Shown in pieces: positions 1 to 8,307 of a stretch of DNA of 64,000 nucleotides. Under the pieces are notes generated by a model that was not told the DNA's origin, did no database searches, and saw nothing but the letters and a program-made list of their open reading frames with translations. A program made the position numbers and the translations under genes. Within the stretch, counting starts at the first letter, position 1, and every line of letters starts with the position of its first letter. The stretch is from Hyphomicrobium_A sp963722495 (GTDB taxonomy: Bacteria; Pseudomonadota; Alphaproteobacteria; Rhizobiales; Hyphomicrobiaceae), in assembly GCA_963722495.1 (NCBI GenBank), contig CAVRND010000007.1:251837-315836 (forward strand). The letters are read 5' to 3'.

Positions 1-300
1 GAAGGTGGGCGCCCTTGGTTGCGCCTCTTCTAGCGGGCCTCCGCAGCGACCGCAACAAGATATAAACAAGTCCTTATATGTTCGGCGCAGGCTCCAGAAA
101 TCAAGCCTAGTGGGAGGTCCCCGGCAGGGGATTTTAGGTCTCGCAAGTAATCCCTTGCGAATACTGCCTGTCGCGAAACATAGCTATAAGTAATGTTTTG
201 TTAGTCAAAGATAATAAATTTTAGCGCTTTTAATAACTTTCGATCCTTCGCCACCCATATTGCCTCAAACAAGAACGTTGTTTCGCGGGAGAGGCGAAGA
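1..300. promoter_or_regulatory. A+T-rich leader upstream of the TadG-like gene
   Basis: No gene was recognised here; a 62-codon open frame at its left end resembles nothing known and has no ribosome binding site. From about 180 to 290 the base composition turns A+T-rich compared with the rest of the window, as expected for a promoter region. A purine-rich stretch (gggagaggcgaag) sits just before the ATG at 301 and can serve as ribosome binding site. No specific operator could be identified. Confidence 0.35.
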
Positions 301-1842
301 ATGAAGAGTTTTCTCGGGCGGGCGGCGAGCACCGTTGCGCGGCGTCTCGGATACTTCCGCCGGGATGATGCCGGCAACGTCGCCATCATATTCGGGCTGT
401 TGGCCGTCACGCTGATGCTGGCCGTCGGCGCCGCGATCGACATGGGCCGCTGGCTGCACGCGCGCGATCAGACCGCCGCCGCCGTCGACGCTGCCGTGCT
501 GGCGGGCGGCCGCGCGCTGCAGACGGACAGCGGCGACCAGGCGGCAGCCATTGCAGCCGCAGAAAAGTACTACAAGGAAAACGTCACCTCTCGCTTGCCC
601 GTCGTCGATGACACAGTGAGCTTCACCATGGCGGACGACGGCACGGGCATGACTGGCAGCGGGTCGGCTTATATCACGACGCCGTTCCTGAGCTTTGCCG
701 GCATCGACAAGCTGCCACTGGTCAGCCTTTCGCAGACCAAGTCGGAAATCGGGACGGCGGCAAGCATTGAAGTGGCCCTTATGCTCGACATCACTGGCTC
801 AATGTGCAACTCGGCGCCGAGCGACACTCAGCCGCCTTGCACATCGGCGACGAAGCTCGATGCAATGAAGAAGGCCGCCCAAGACCTGATCGAGGTCGTC
901 GTGCGGAAGGACCAGTCGAAATTCACGACCAAAGTGGCGATCGTGCCGTTCTCCGATTCCGTTCGCCTCCCGTCGAGTGTGGTCGGTCAGGCGAGGGGAA
1001 CGCCTCGCCAAGATCGTCAAGAAGACCAGCGGATCGAAGCAATACATATACAACATCACCGAGAACTGCGTCGTCGAGCGCTCCGGCAACAACCGTTACA
1101 CAGACGTGGCTCCCGGCAATGGCAACTACTCGATGCCGTTGCGCTTGCTCGTGGCCACCGTCAACAACTCGGACGGGACGGTGGTGATCGACAGCAAAAG
1201 TACCAATGTGCAGGGAGCGGTGGCGACCATCACTTGGAAGAGTGGCACCAACCTGAACAATGCGGCCAAGGCCAAGCTGGTGGCAGCCGCCAACAGTTTC
1301 GCCACGTGCTGGCTCCCAGCTTCGGCGGAGGTGATGCCGCTGTCGAGCGACAAGGACGCGCTGCAGACCAAGATCGACGGCCTGGGCGGCAAGGGCGGCA
1401 CCGCCGGTCAGGTCGGCACCGCATGGGCTTGGTACGCGCTGTCGCCGGAGTTGGGGTTCACTTTGGCCCGCGATCCAGCCCCGGCAGCCTATGGAACGGA
1501 CGACCTGCGCAAGGCCTGGCCGTGCTCATGACGGACGGTGACTACAATACCGAATACACATCGGATGGCATCCTGACGGGCTCGCCCGGTGCCGGCTCAA
1601 GTCCGGCGAACGCCAGCTCGGCCACGCAAGCGGAAGAGCTCTGCGAGAACATCTAGAGTGAGGACAAGGGCGTCGAGGTCTATACGATCGGCTTCCAGGT
1701 CAACCTCGAACGCCGCGACGTTTCTGAAGAGTTGCGCGACAGACCGGCACTTGGTTCTACGACGCAAAGAACGCGGAGCAACTGAAGCAGTCCTTTCGCG
1801 ACATCGCGCTGAAGCTGTCGTCGCTCTATCATATCGAAGTAG
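301..1842 (+). pseudogene. TadG-like pilus assembly protein with von Willebrand A domain, frame broken
   Basis: Probable membrane-anchored Tad pilus accessory protein. A hydrophobic segment at about residues 28-45 follows the FRRDDAGNVAIIF start typical of TadE/TadG proteins. A MIDAS-like MLDITGSM motif (Asp about residue 163) opens a von Willebrand A domain, and VLMTDGDYN near 1525 is its later strand. Frame 1 runs to about 990, frame 2 to about 1505, then frame 1 again. An in-frame TAG at 1654 interrupts NI-SEDKGVEVYTIGF, and the C-terminus (FYDAKNAEQLKQSFRDIALK, 1752-1838) is in frame 3. The first break looks like an extra G in a G run near 990. Whether the cell has a working gene cannot be decided here. 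It stands 48 kb from the main Tad locus. Confidence 0.7.
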
Positions 1843-1912
1843 GCCCCGCGACATCACCGACGAATCCAGGGAGTGCGGCGACGCGCTCCCTTTTCGTTAT
1901 GCGCTCAGGTGC

Positions 1913-2218
1913 TCACGCGTCTTCGATGCAATCTTCGCCGAAGCCGTCCTCGACGAGGGCGATGAGCGCCTGCAGCGCCTCCGGTCCCTGCGGCCCCTGA
2001 GCGGTCATATGCAGGGTCGAGCCGGGACCGGCCGCCAGCATCATCAGCCCCATGATCGACGTGCCGCCGACCTCGTGCCCGTCGCGCGTCACGGTGATGA
2101 TCGCATCGTAGCTTTCGGCGCATTTGACGAACTTGGCCGAGGCGCGGGCGTGCAGTCCCTTGCGATTGCGGATAGTGACGACTGCCTCGGGGCGCGCGCT
2201 GTCCTTGATCTCTGGCAT
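1913..2218 (-). CDS. HPr-like phosphocarrier protein
   Basis: A 101-residue HPr of the regulatory phosphotransferase system. The phosphorylatable histidine is H23 in GLHARASAKF, and the serine targeted by HPr kinase is S54 in GGTSIMGL. The start at 2218 (MPEIKDSARP) was chosen because the longer reading overlaps the EIIA gene by 25 codons, while this ATG lies 2 bases beyond the EIIA stop. It is the last gene of a minus-strand run chvI-chvG-hprK-EIIA-HPr. In alphaproteobacteria this partial PTS lacks sugar permeases and is thought to be regulatory; that function is inferred from the family. Confidence 0.93.
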   Translation of the reverse strand: MPEIKDSARPEAVVTIRNRKGLHARASAKFVKCAESYDAIITVTRDGHEVGGTSIMGLMMLAAGPGSTLHMTAQGPQGPEALQALIALVEDGFGEDCIEDA

Positions 2219-2220
2219 GT

Positions 2221-2631
2221 CTACGCTGAACCTTCGCCAGACAACTCCTGGCTGGCGACCTTGATGTACTTGCGCCCCGCCTCGCGCGCGCAAATGACCG
2301 CGTCGGCGAGCGGCATCTCGCCCCGTATGCTGGCGAGCTTGACGAGGATCGGCAGGTTGATGCCGGCGATCACCTCGACGTTCGCCTCGTCCATCACCGA
2401 GATGGCGAGATTGGACGGGGTGCCTCCGAACATATCGGTCAACACGATGACGCCGTCGCCAGTATCGGTGCGGTGAATGGAATCGAGGATCTGTCCGCGC
2501 CGCACGGCGGCGTCGTCATCGGGTCCGATGGAAACCGTCTCGAGCTGCGTCTGCGGTCCCACCACGTGCTCGAGCGCCGCGCGGAATTCTAGCGCCAGCC
2601 CGCAATGCGTGACGATGACAAGTCCGATCAT
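2221..2631 (-). CDS. PTS EIIA component, mannose family
   Basis: A 136-residue single-domain EIIA of the mannose/sorbose family. It starts MIGLVIVTHCGLA, where H9 is the expected phosphorylation site. Later motifs GVIVLTDMFGGTPSN and EVIAGINLPILVKL match the fold. In Hyphomicrobiales this protein receives phosphate from HPr and acts in regulation, since the EIIB and EIIC partners are absent, as they are here. It lies between hprK (gap about 165 bp) and HPr (2 bp), so it is very probably co-expressed with HPr. Confidence 0.92.
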   Translation of the reverse strand: MIGLVIVTHCGLALEFRAALEHVVGPQTQLETVSIGPDDDAAVRRGQILDSIHRTDTGDGVIVLTDMFGGTPSNLAISVMDEANVEVIAGINLPILVKLASIRGEMPLADAVICAREAGRKYIKVASQELSGEGSA

Positions 2632-2796
2632 GGATTAGAGCCGATCTCGTCTCTTGCCCGTTCCACTGCGGAGCGCGGGCTTGACCGTGGGGATCGTTGA
2701 CTGCGGCTTCGCCGGTGTTCCCCTAGCGGCGGGGAGCCCATTGGCGGCGCGGCAGAATTTACAAGTGTTCGGCCTGGGCGCAAGAGGATTATAATG

Positions 2797-3276
2797 TCAT
2801 GTTTTCGGGGCTTTGCCCTGCTTTTGAGCCGTTCTCGCGAGCGCCAGCAGCAACTTGATGGGGGCCGACGCCTCGAAAGGGGCAAGCCGCAACACGGGCA
2901 GGCTGACCCCGAGAAGCTCGCGAGTAGGTGGGGGATCGGGCAGCCGCTCGACGGCGCCCGGCGCTACAAGCTCGGCAATCAATGCGAGTTCGGCGCTGCG
3001 TTCATACGGCACCTGCAGGATGCCAATTCCCCTTACCTCGAGCTTGCCGAGGATGGTCTCCGGCGCCGCGACGCTTAGCCGGCCATCGGTGAGCGTTATC
3101 AGGACGCGGTCGTCGGCGACGAGATGTGCCGCGGCCGGAACAAGCGCGCTCGTTGCAAGGGAGAGACAACGGAGGGCGAGATCCGACTTTCCGGCACCGG
3201 AAGGGCCGACGATCAGCGCGGCACGGCCGTCGACGGCGATGGCGGTGCCATGGTGCGTGTCAGGTCCGTCGCCCAC
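2797..3276 (-). CDS. hprK: HPr kinase/phosphorylase, short alphaproteobacterial form
   Basis: HPr serine kinase/phosphatase of about 159 residues, limited to the C-terminal catalytic domain as usual in alphaproteobacteria. A Walker A motif GPSGAGKS lies at residues 24-31, followed by HLVADDRVLI and the conserved VRGIGILQVPY region. The GTG at 3276 was chosen because upstream ATGs would overlap chvG by more than 100 bases; this start still overlaps the chvG end by 17 bases, suggesting translational coupling. It should phosphorylate S54 of the HPr encoded downstream. Confidence 0.9.
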   Translation of the reverse strand: MGDGPDTHHGTAIAVDGRAALIVGPSGAGKSDLALRCLSLATSALVPAAAHLVADDRVLITLTDGRLSVAAPETILGKLEVRGIGILQVPYERSAELALIAELVAPGAVERLPDPPPTRELLGVSLPVLRLAPFEASAPIKLLLALARTAQKQGKAPKT

Positions 3277-5272
3277 CGGGCGCTCCTCCGGCAATCGGGA
3301 GCCGCACGGTGAAGCGCGCGCCGCAGGGCTTCGCCTCGGGCCCGGCGCCTTCATCGTAGCGGTTCTCGGCGATGATTTGCCCGGCGTGGGCAAGAACGAT
3401 CTCGCGCGAGATGCTGAGGCCGAGACCGGAGTTCTTGCCACGACTGGTGTCCGTCGCCGGCCGATCCGAATAGAAGCGGTCGAAGACGATCTCCAAACGG
3501 TCTTTCGGAATGCCAGGCCCTTCGTCCTCGACCACGATCTCGACGAACGGAGCTGCCGCGCGCGTGTGAACGGTCACCGTGCCGCCCTCCGGCGAGAACG
3601 AGATCGCGTTGTCGATGAGGTTGGTCATGACCTGACCGAGGCGGCCTTCGTCGCCGTTGACGCAGAAGGCGCCGGGGAACGGCTCGCTGCCGATGGCCAG
3701 CATCAGCGCGCGGCTGTCGTCGCCGATGATGTCGCGGAAGATGGAGACGACATTGCCCAGCATCGTCGTCACGTCGATCGAGCGCATCTCCTTGCGCGCC
3801 AGTTCGGCGTCGAGACGTGAAGCATTCGAAACGTCGGTGATCAGCCGGTTAAGACGCTTCAGCTCGCTCTGAATCTGGATCACAAGATGCGTGCGTTCCT
3901 CGTCCGTCTTAGCGTAGCCCAGCGATTCGGCGGTGGAACGCGCCGCGGTGAGCGGGTTCTTGAGCTCGTGTGCCACGTCGGCGGCGAATTTCTCGCTCGC
4001 CTCGATGCGGCGGCACAGGGCGCTGGTCATGGCATGGAAGGCGGTGGCCATCTGCGCCACCTCGTCGGTGCGGCCTGCATACTCGGGGAGCTCCGTGCGC
4101 GCGTCGATGTTGTGGCTGACGCGCTCGGCAGCTGCCGAGAGACGCCGCATGGGCCCGGCAACGGTGCGCGCCAACAGCAGCGACGTGACGACCGAAGCCA
4201 ATAGCGCGATGCCGGCCAGCACGAGGATGACGACGCGTTCTTCCCGCAGGATCTTGTCGATTTGACCGGGCCGCGTCGACAGCAGCAGCACGCCCTGCAC
4301 GTCGCTGAAGCGGCGAATAGGCTGTGCGATGGAGACGATCTGCTCGCCCTTGCGATTGAGCAGCAGCATGCTCTTTTCTTCGCCGTCGAGCGCCGCCCGC
4401 ACCTCCTTGTAGGCCATGCCGTTGCCGACTCCGATCTCCTGATAGACGGGGAGCGGCTCCTTGAAGAGATAGCGCGTCAGCCGCGTCCATATGTTTTGCG
4501 TTTCGGGAGCTTCGGCATCGTTCGTCGAGGTCGGCTCGTTGCGCATCGCCGTCCAGCGGGCAAGCGTCTGCGCCGTGTCGACGATCAGCGTTCCGTCGCG
4601 CGCGTAGATGCGGGCGCGCGTGTTGGTCGGCTGGATGAGCTTGCGCAGGATCGGCGTCACTTCCTCGGGGTGGATCGACAGCTCGAGCGAGGCAAGACCG
4701 TCGTCGGGGAAGGTGTTGGCTTGGCCCGAAGCTTCGGGAATGGCGCTGGGATCGATGACGATGCGCTCGCGCACCACCTTGGCGTTGGCGGCGATGGCGT
4801 CGGCGATGATCCGTCCCTGCGTTTTCAGGGCGTCTAGCTTGGCGTCGATCAGCCAGGTGTGGAACCAGCCGAGATAGAGAATGCCCCCGACGAGAAGGAA
4901 GAACCCCATCAGGTTCGAAATGAGGATGCGGCGCAGAAGGCTGGCCGAGAAGAAACGCACGATCGGCTGGCGTGCGAACCAGGCCTGCACCGGGGCCAAC
5001 GCTTTGCGTGTTTCAGGGCCCGGCTCAACGCGTGCGGCAGCGGATTGGGCGCCGAGCGCGATGGCCCCCGCCGTGCGACGGGCGGTACCGACACCGTGCC
5101 AAGCGATCGAATGTGCGGCGTCGGCGGCAGACTTCGCCGCCGCCCTGATCGATTGCGAGGTGGTCCCCGCGCCGGCGGCGGCCGCAGCCCGAATATCGTT
5201 CGCGAAGCCTTTCAGCCCCGCGAACCCGTTCGAAAGCGAACGCTGCTCGGATCGCTCGGTATCGAGCGCCAT
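3260..5272 (-). CDS. chvG: ChvG/ExoS-type sensor histidine kinase
   Basis: Membrane sensor kinase of about 670 residues. After a poorly conserved cytoplasmic N-terminus come a first membrane segment (ISNLMGFFLLVGGILYLGW), a periplasmic sensing domain of about 200 residues, and a second membrane segment (VILVLAGIALLASVVTSLLL). A HAMP linker, the phosphoacceptor box FAADVAHELKNPLTAARS, and ATP-binding motifs NLIDNAISFSPEGG, DEGPGIPKDRL and GLGLSIS follow. ATG at 5272 (MALDTERS) was preferred to the first start, which overlaps nothing conserved. Partner of ChvI, 14 bp upstream. The family controls envelope, exopolysaccharide and acid responses. Confidence 0.93.
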   Translation of the reverse strand: MALDTERSEQRSLSNGFAGLKGFANDIRAAAAAGAGTTSQSIRAAAKSAADAAHSIAWHGVGTARRTAGAIALGAQSAAARVEPGPETRKALAPVQAWFARQPIVRFFSASLLRRILISNLMGFFLLVGGILYLGWFHTWLIDAKLDALKTQGRIIADAIAANAKVVRERIVIDPSAIPEASGQANTFPDDGLASLELSIHPEEVTPILRKLIQPTNTRARIYARDGTLIVDTAQTLARWTAMRNEPTSTNDAEAPETQNIWTRLTRYLFKEPLPVYQEIGVGNGMAYKEVRAALDGEEKSMLLLNRKGEQIVSIAQPIRRFSDVQGVLLLSTRPGQIDKILREERVVILVLAGIALLASVVTSLLLARTVAGPMRRLSAAAERVSHNIDARTELPEYAGRTDEVAQMATAFHAMTSALCRRIEASEKFAADVAHELKNPLTAARSTAESLGYAKTDEERTHLVIQIQSELKRLNRLITDVSNASRLDAELARKEMRSIDVTTMLGNVVSIFRDIIGDDSRALMLAIGSEPFPGAFCVNGDEGRLGQVMTNLIDNAISFSPEGGTVTVHTRAAAPFVEIVVEDEGPGIPKDRLEIVFDRFYSDRPATDTSRGKNSGLGLSISREIVLAHAGQIIAENRYDEGAGPEAKPCGARFTVRLPIAGGAPGGRRT

Positions 5273-5286
5273 CGCCCCTCCGCGCC

Positions 5287-6000
5287 TCAAGCTTCCTTGA
5301 AGCGGTAGCCGACGCCGTACAACGTCTCGATCACGTCGAAGTTGTCGTCGACCTGCTTGAACTTCTTGCGCAGCCGCTTGATGTGGCTGTCGATGGTGCG
5401 GTCGTCGACGTAGACCTGATCGTCGTAGGCGGCATCCATCAACGCGTCGCGCGTCTTGACGACGCCGGGTCGCGAGGCGAGAGCCTGCAGGATGAGGAAC
5501 TCAGTGACGGTCAGGGTCACCGGCTTGTTGTCCCAATGGCAGTTATGCCGCTCGGGATCGAGCTTGAGCTTGCCGCGCTCGAGAACGCGTGCCGCTTCGA
5601 TCTCGGGTGTCGCGCCCGGCTCCTTCGGCTGGAAGCGGCGAAGCACGGCTTTGACGCGCTCGACCACCAGACGCTGCGAGAACGGCTTGGCGACGTAATC
5701 GTCGGCGCCCATTTTGAGGCCGAACAGCTCGTCGATCTCCTCGTCTTTCGAGGTGAGGAAGATCACCGGCATGTCGGAGCGCTGGCGCACGCGGCGCAGA
5801 AGCTCCATTCCGTCCATGCGCGGCATCTTGATGTCGAAGATGCCGAGATCGGCGGGATCCTCAGACAGCGCTTCGAGTGCCGAGACGCCGTCGTTGTACG
5901 TGCGCACCTTGTAGCCCTCGGCCTCGAGCGCCATGCGCAACGAGGTGAGAATGTTGCGCTCGTCGTCGACGAGAGCGATCGTGCTTTTTTCTTTCATCAT
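5287..6000 (-). CDS. chvI: ChvI-type response regulator
   Basis: OmpR/PhoB-family response regulator of about 237 residues. The receiver domain shows the acidic pair in LVDDERN, the phosphoacceptor Asp in LGIFDIKMPRMDG, Thr/Ser in VIFLTSKD and Lys in YVAKPFS. The C-terminal winged helix (TVTEFLILQALASRPGVVKT through YGVGYRF) binds DNA. Start at the ATG-ATG pair at 6000/5997 after a purine-rich stretch. First gene of the run that continues into chvG, hprK, EIIA and HPr, so this regulator probably sits in the same transcript as the PTS genes. Confidence 0.94.
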   Translation of the reverse strand: MMKEKSTIALVDDERNILTSLRMALEAEGYKVRTYNDGVSALEALSEDPADLGIFDIKMPRMDGMELLRRVRQRSDMPVIFLTSKDEEIDELFGLKMGADDYVAKPFSQRLVVERVKAVLRRFQPKEPGATPEIEAARVLERGKLKLDPERHNCHWDNKPVTLTVTEFLILQALASRPGVVKTRDALMDAAYDDQVYVDDRTIDSHIKRLRKKFKQVDDNFDVIETLYGVGYRFKEA

Positions 6001-6135
6001 GTCCCGACCCTGCGGCAGAGGAGCCACTGCCGCGCTTTATGGCTCCAAGGTGTATCAATTGTGGCGGAGCCAATTTCGTGTTTTCTGTCTGAACGTTATC
6101 TGAATAGGTTAGGCACAGGAAGCGCGCGAGGTCGC

Positions 6136-6919
6136 ATGGCTGTTGAAGAGGCTGCGAAACAAGCCACTTTTTCGAGCATTAAGGAAACCGCACCCGCGGC
6201 TCGGAGCATGGTGCGTGCGGCGCTGAAGGGCTCGCTGGCGAGTTTGCTGACGCCCTCGGGCCATCCATACGCATCGCTGCTGCTGACCGCAACCGAGCCC
6301 GATGGGGCTCCTGTTTTCCTGATTTCTAAACTGGCGCTGCACACCAAGAACCTCAGCGCCGACGGGCGATGCAGCCTGCTGATCGACGGCACGGGCACCG
6401 ACGCCGATCCGATGGCCGGTGCGCGAATCACGCTCATCGGCGAGGCGCGTCCGACTTCGAGACCCGACTGCGCGGGCGCGTTTTCTTGCGCGTCATCCTG
6501 CCGCTGAGGGTTATGCCGATTTTCCCGATTTCTCTTTTTATGCATTCGATATTACCAGCGCGCACTTCATCGGCGGGTTCGGCCGCATCGTCGACTTGAA
6601 GCGCGACGAGCTGTTGATCGACGTTTCCGGCGCCGAGGCGCTGATCGAGCGCGAAGCCGACATCACCGGGCACATGAACGAAGACCACGCCGACGCGATC
6701 GAGCTCTACGCGACGCGTCTGCTCGGCGCACCATGCCGGAGGCATGTCTCCGACATGACGGGCGCTTGGCGCATGAGCGGCATCGACCCCGAAGGCTGCG
6801 ATCTGGTGCTCGGCGCGCGCGCGCTGCGGCTGCCGTTCGAAACGCGCATCACCAACGGCGAGGAAGCGCGCAAGGAGCTCGTCCGCCTCGTCGGCGTCGC
6901 CCGCGCCAAGCCCGCTTAG
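6136..6919 (+). CDS. HugZ-like pyridoxamine 5-phosphate oxidase-fold protein, one frameshift
   Basis: About 260 residues in two frames. Frame 1 from ATG 6136 encodes MAVEEAAKQATFSS and a split-barrel flavin/heme-binding domain (HPYASLLLTATEPDG, PVFLISKLALHTKNL). The reading moves to frame 2 near 6450-6465 (DPTARARFLARHPAAEGYA) and ends with a DUF2470-type domain (ITGHMNEDHADAIELYA). This order matches the HugZ family of heme utilisation proteins. Divergent from chvI. A single extra or missing base near 6460 would restore one frame, so the gene is probably intact in the organism. Confidence 0.82.
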
Positions 6920-7024
6920 TAGGCACAGTCACGCACTGGTAGGCACATCGACCAGCGACCTGCGATCTGTCGGTAATGGAGCAGATCCGGATGCGCTGAC
7001 GCTGCCGTGTGTTTGCCTGGTGAG

Positions 7025-7204
7025 CTAGTTGATGCGCAACGAGCCTAGTAGCCCCAGCCCTTGCAACAGCCAGATCACAACGAAGATGACAACGACGATG
7101 TTGAGGATGTTCTTGATCTTGCCGTCCATCGGAACGTAGTTGTTGACCAGCCAGAGGGCCACGCCGACGACGATCAAGACAACGATGATGTGCACTAGGT
7201 CCAT
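7025..7204 (-). CDS. Thivi_2564-family small membrane protein
   Basis: A 59-residue protein with two hydrophobic helices separated by NNYVPMDGKIKNIL. The pattern (IVVLIVVGVALWLVNNYVP, then ILNIVVVIFVVIWLLQ) matches the Thivi_2564 family of small inner-membrane proteins of unknown role. ATG 7204 (MDLVHIIVV) was chosen because the upstream extension is basic and unconserved. It lies alone between the HugZ-like gene and pyrE, convergent with the former. No function can be given. Confidence 0.75.
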   Translation of the reverse strand: MDLVHIIVVLIVVGVALWLVNNYVPMDGKIKNILNIVVVIFVVIWLLQGLGLLGSLRIN

Positions 7205-7584
7205 TAATCCCCTCCGCAAAAATGCAATGCGCTGAACTATCCCCACCTCAACAGTTCACCACTCTATTTGGTTCCGCTCAAAGCGGGGATAAGTTTCGCG
7301 CTTTCTTAGAGGAGCGGCCGGAAGACATCGAGCGACACCGTATCGTTCCGCGTCGCGGTATTGCTAGCAGGCTTATGGCCGTGCAGGAGATAGTCAAGTG
7401 GCTTCGATCAATTGGGTGTCGCGGTGTTGGGGCGCTGAATTGAAGAGCGTCATGATAGACGCAATGCCCACGGCGATGGTGGCAATGCCGTGCCGTCAGA
7501 CGCGTGACGACGCCGAACAGCTGGCGGTCGCCCGGATCGCGAAGCCTCGGGCGGCTTCATAGAGCTAGGTGGATAAGACCTGTC
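7205..7584. other. Intergenic region, no gene recognised
   Basis: About 380 bp between the small membrane protein and the end of pyrE. A plus-strand open frame at 7222-7443 and a short one after 7450 show no family I recognise and no convincing ribosome binding site. The composition is slightly poorer in G+C than the flanks. The region probably holds the promoter of the leftward small membrane protein and could contain a decayed gene; nothing firmer can be said. Confidence 0.3.
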
Positions 7585-8191
7585 TTAACCACCGCCGTCA
7601 GCCCGCCGGCCACAGCTCACTTTGAAGTCGGTCAGCGTCAGGATGGGCGTCAGCGTCAGGCCCGCCGCGGCGAAGGCGTCGCCGGCACCTTCCTCGCGGT
7701 CGATGACGGTGACGACGCCGACCACATCGGCGCCTTCCGCGCGCAAGGCCTCGGCCGCCTTGATGGCCGAGCCGCCGGTGGTCGTCACGTCCTCGACGAC
7801 GACGACGCGCTTACCCTTGAGGCTCTCGCCGTTCGGCAACCCCTCGATCAGGCTCTTGGTGCCGTGCTCCTTGGCCTGCTTGCGCACGAAGAAGGCATTG
7901 ATCGGCCTGCCGCTGCGCGTGGCTGACGGCGGCGACGGCCGAGGCGAGCGGCACGGCGCCCATTTCCAGGCCGCCGATGAGATCGGCCTTGAGTCCGGCG
8001 ATGGCGGAAAGGATCAGCGTCGCGATGACGTGCGCGCCCTCGGCATCCAGCATCGTCGGCTTCATGTTGAAGTAGTAGGTCGAGGTGCGCCCCGAGGCGA
8101 GCTTCACTTCCTTGCCCGACTGGAACGAGCGGGCCTTGATGATCTCGATCAGCCGCGTCCTTAACGCCGCATCCTTACCGCCAGCCGACAT
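7585..8191 (-). CDS. pyrE: Orotate phosphoribosyltransferase, one frameshift
   Basis: Pyrimidine biosynthesis enzyme converting orotate and PRPP to OMP. The N-terminal part (MSAGGKDAALRTRLIEII, FQSGKEVKLASGRTSTYYFN) runs from ATG 8191. Near 7915 the reading moves to another frame, which carries the flexible-loop region VRKQAKEHGTKS and the PRPP-binding motif VVVVEDVTTTGGSAIKAAE, then DFKV near the end. Together the parts cover a full PyrE of about 200 residues. The enzyme is normally essential without uracil, so a base error near 7915 is more likely than a mutation. Divergent from the glycosyltransferase gene. Confidence 0.88.
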
Positions 8192-8307
8192 TTCGCCGCC
8201 CTCTCCGCCGCCCGCACTGGCTTGCGCAATCGCCCGACTGCGCTATCAGTGTCAAGCCCGCGGGCTCGCCGTGGATCGCATTCGACAGCGCTAATGTGCG
8301 CCCGCCA

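Noticed and set aside
5383..6135. Upstream part of the open frame that ends in the HugZ-like gene
   Set aside because: It lies opposite chvI and its residues are unconserved. The family part begins at ATG 6136.
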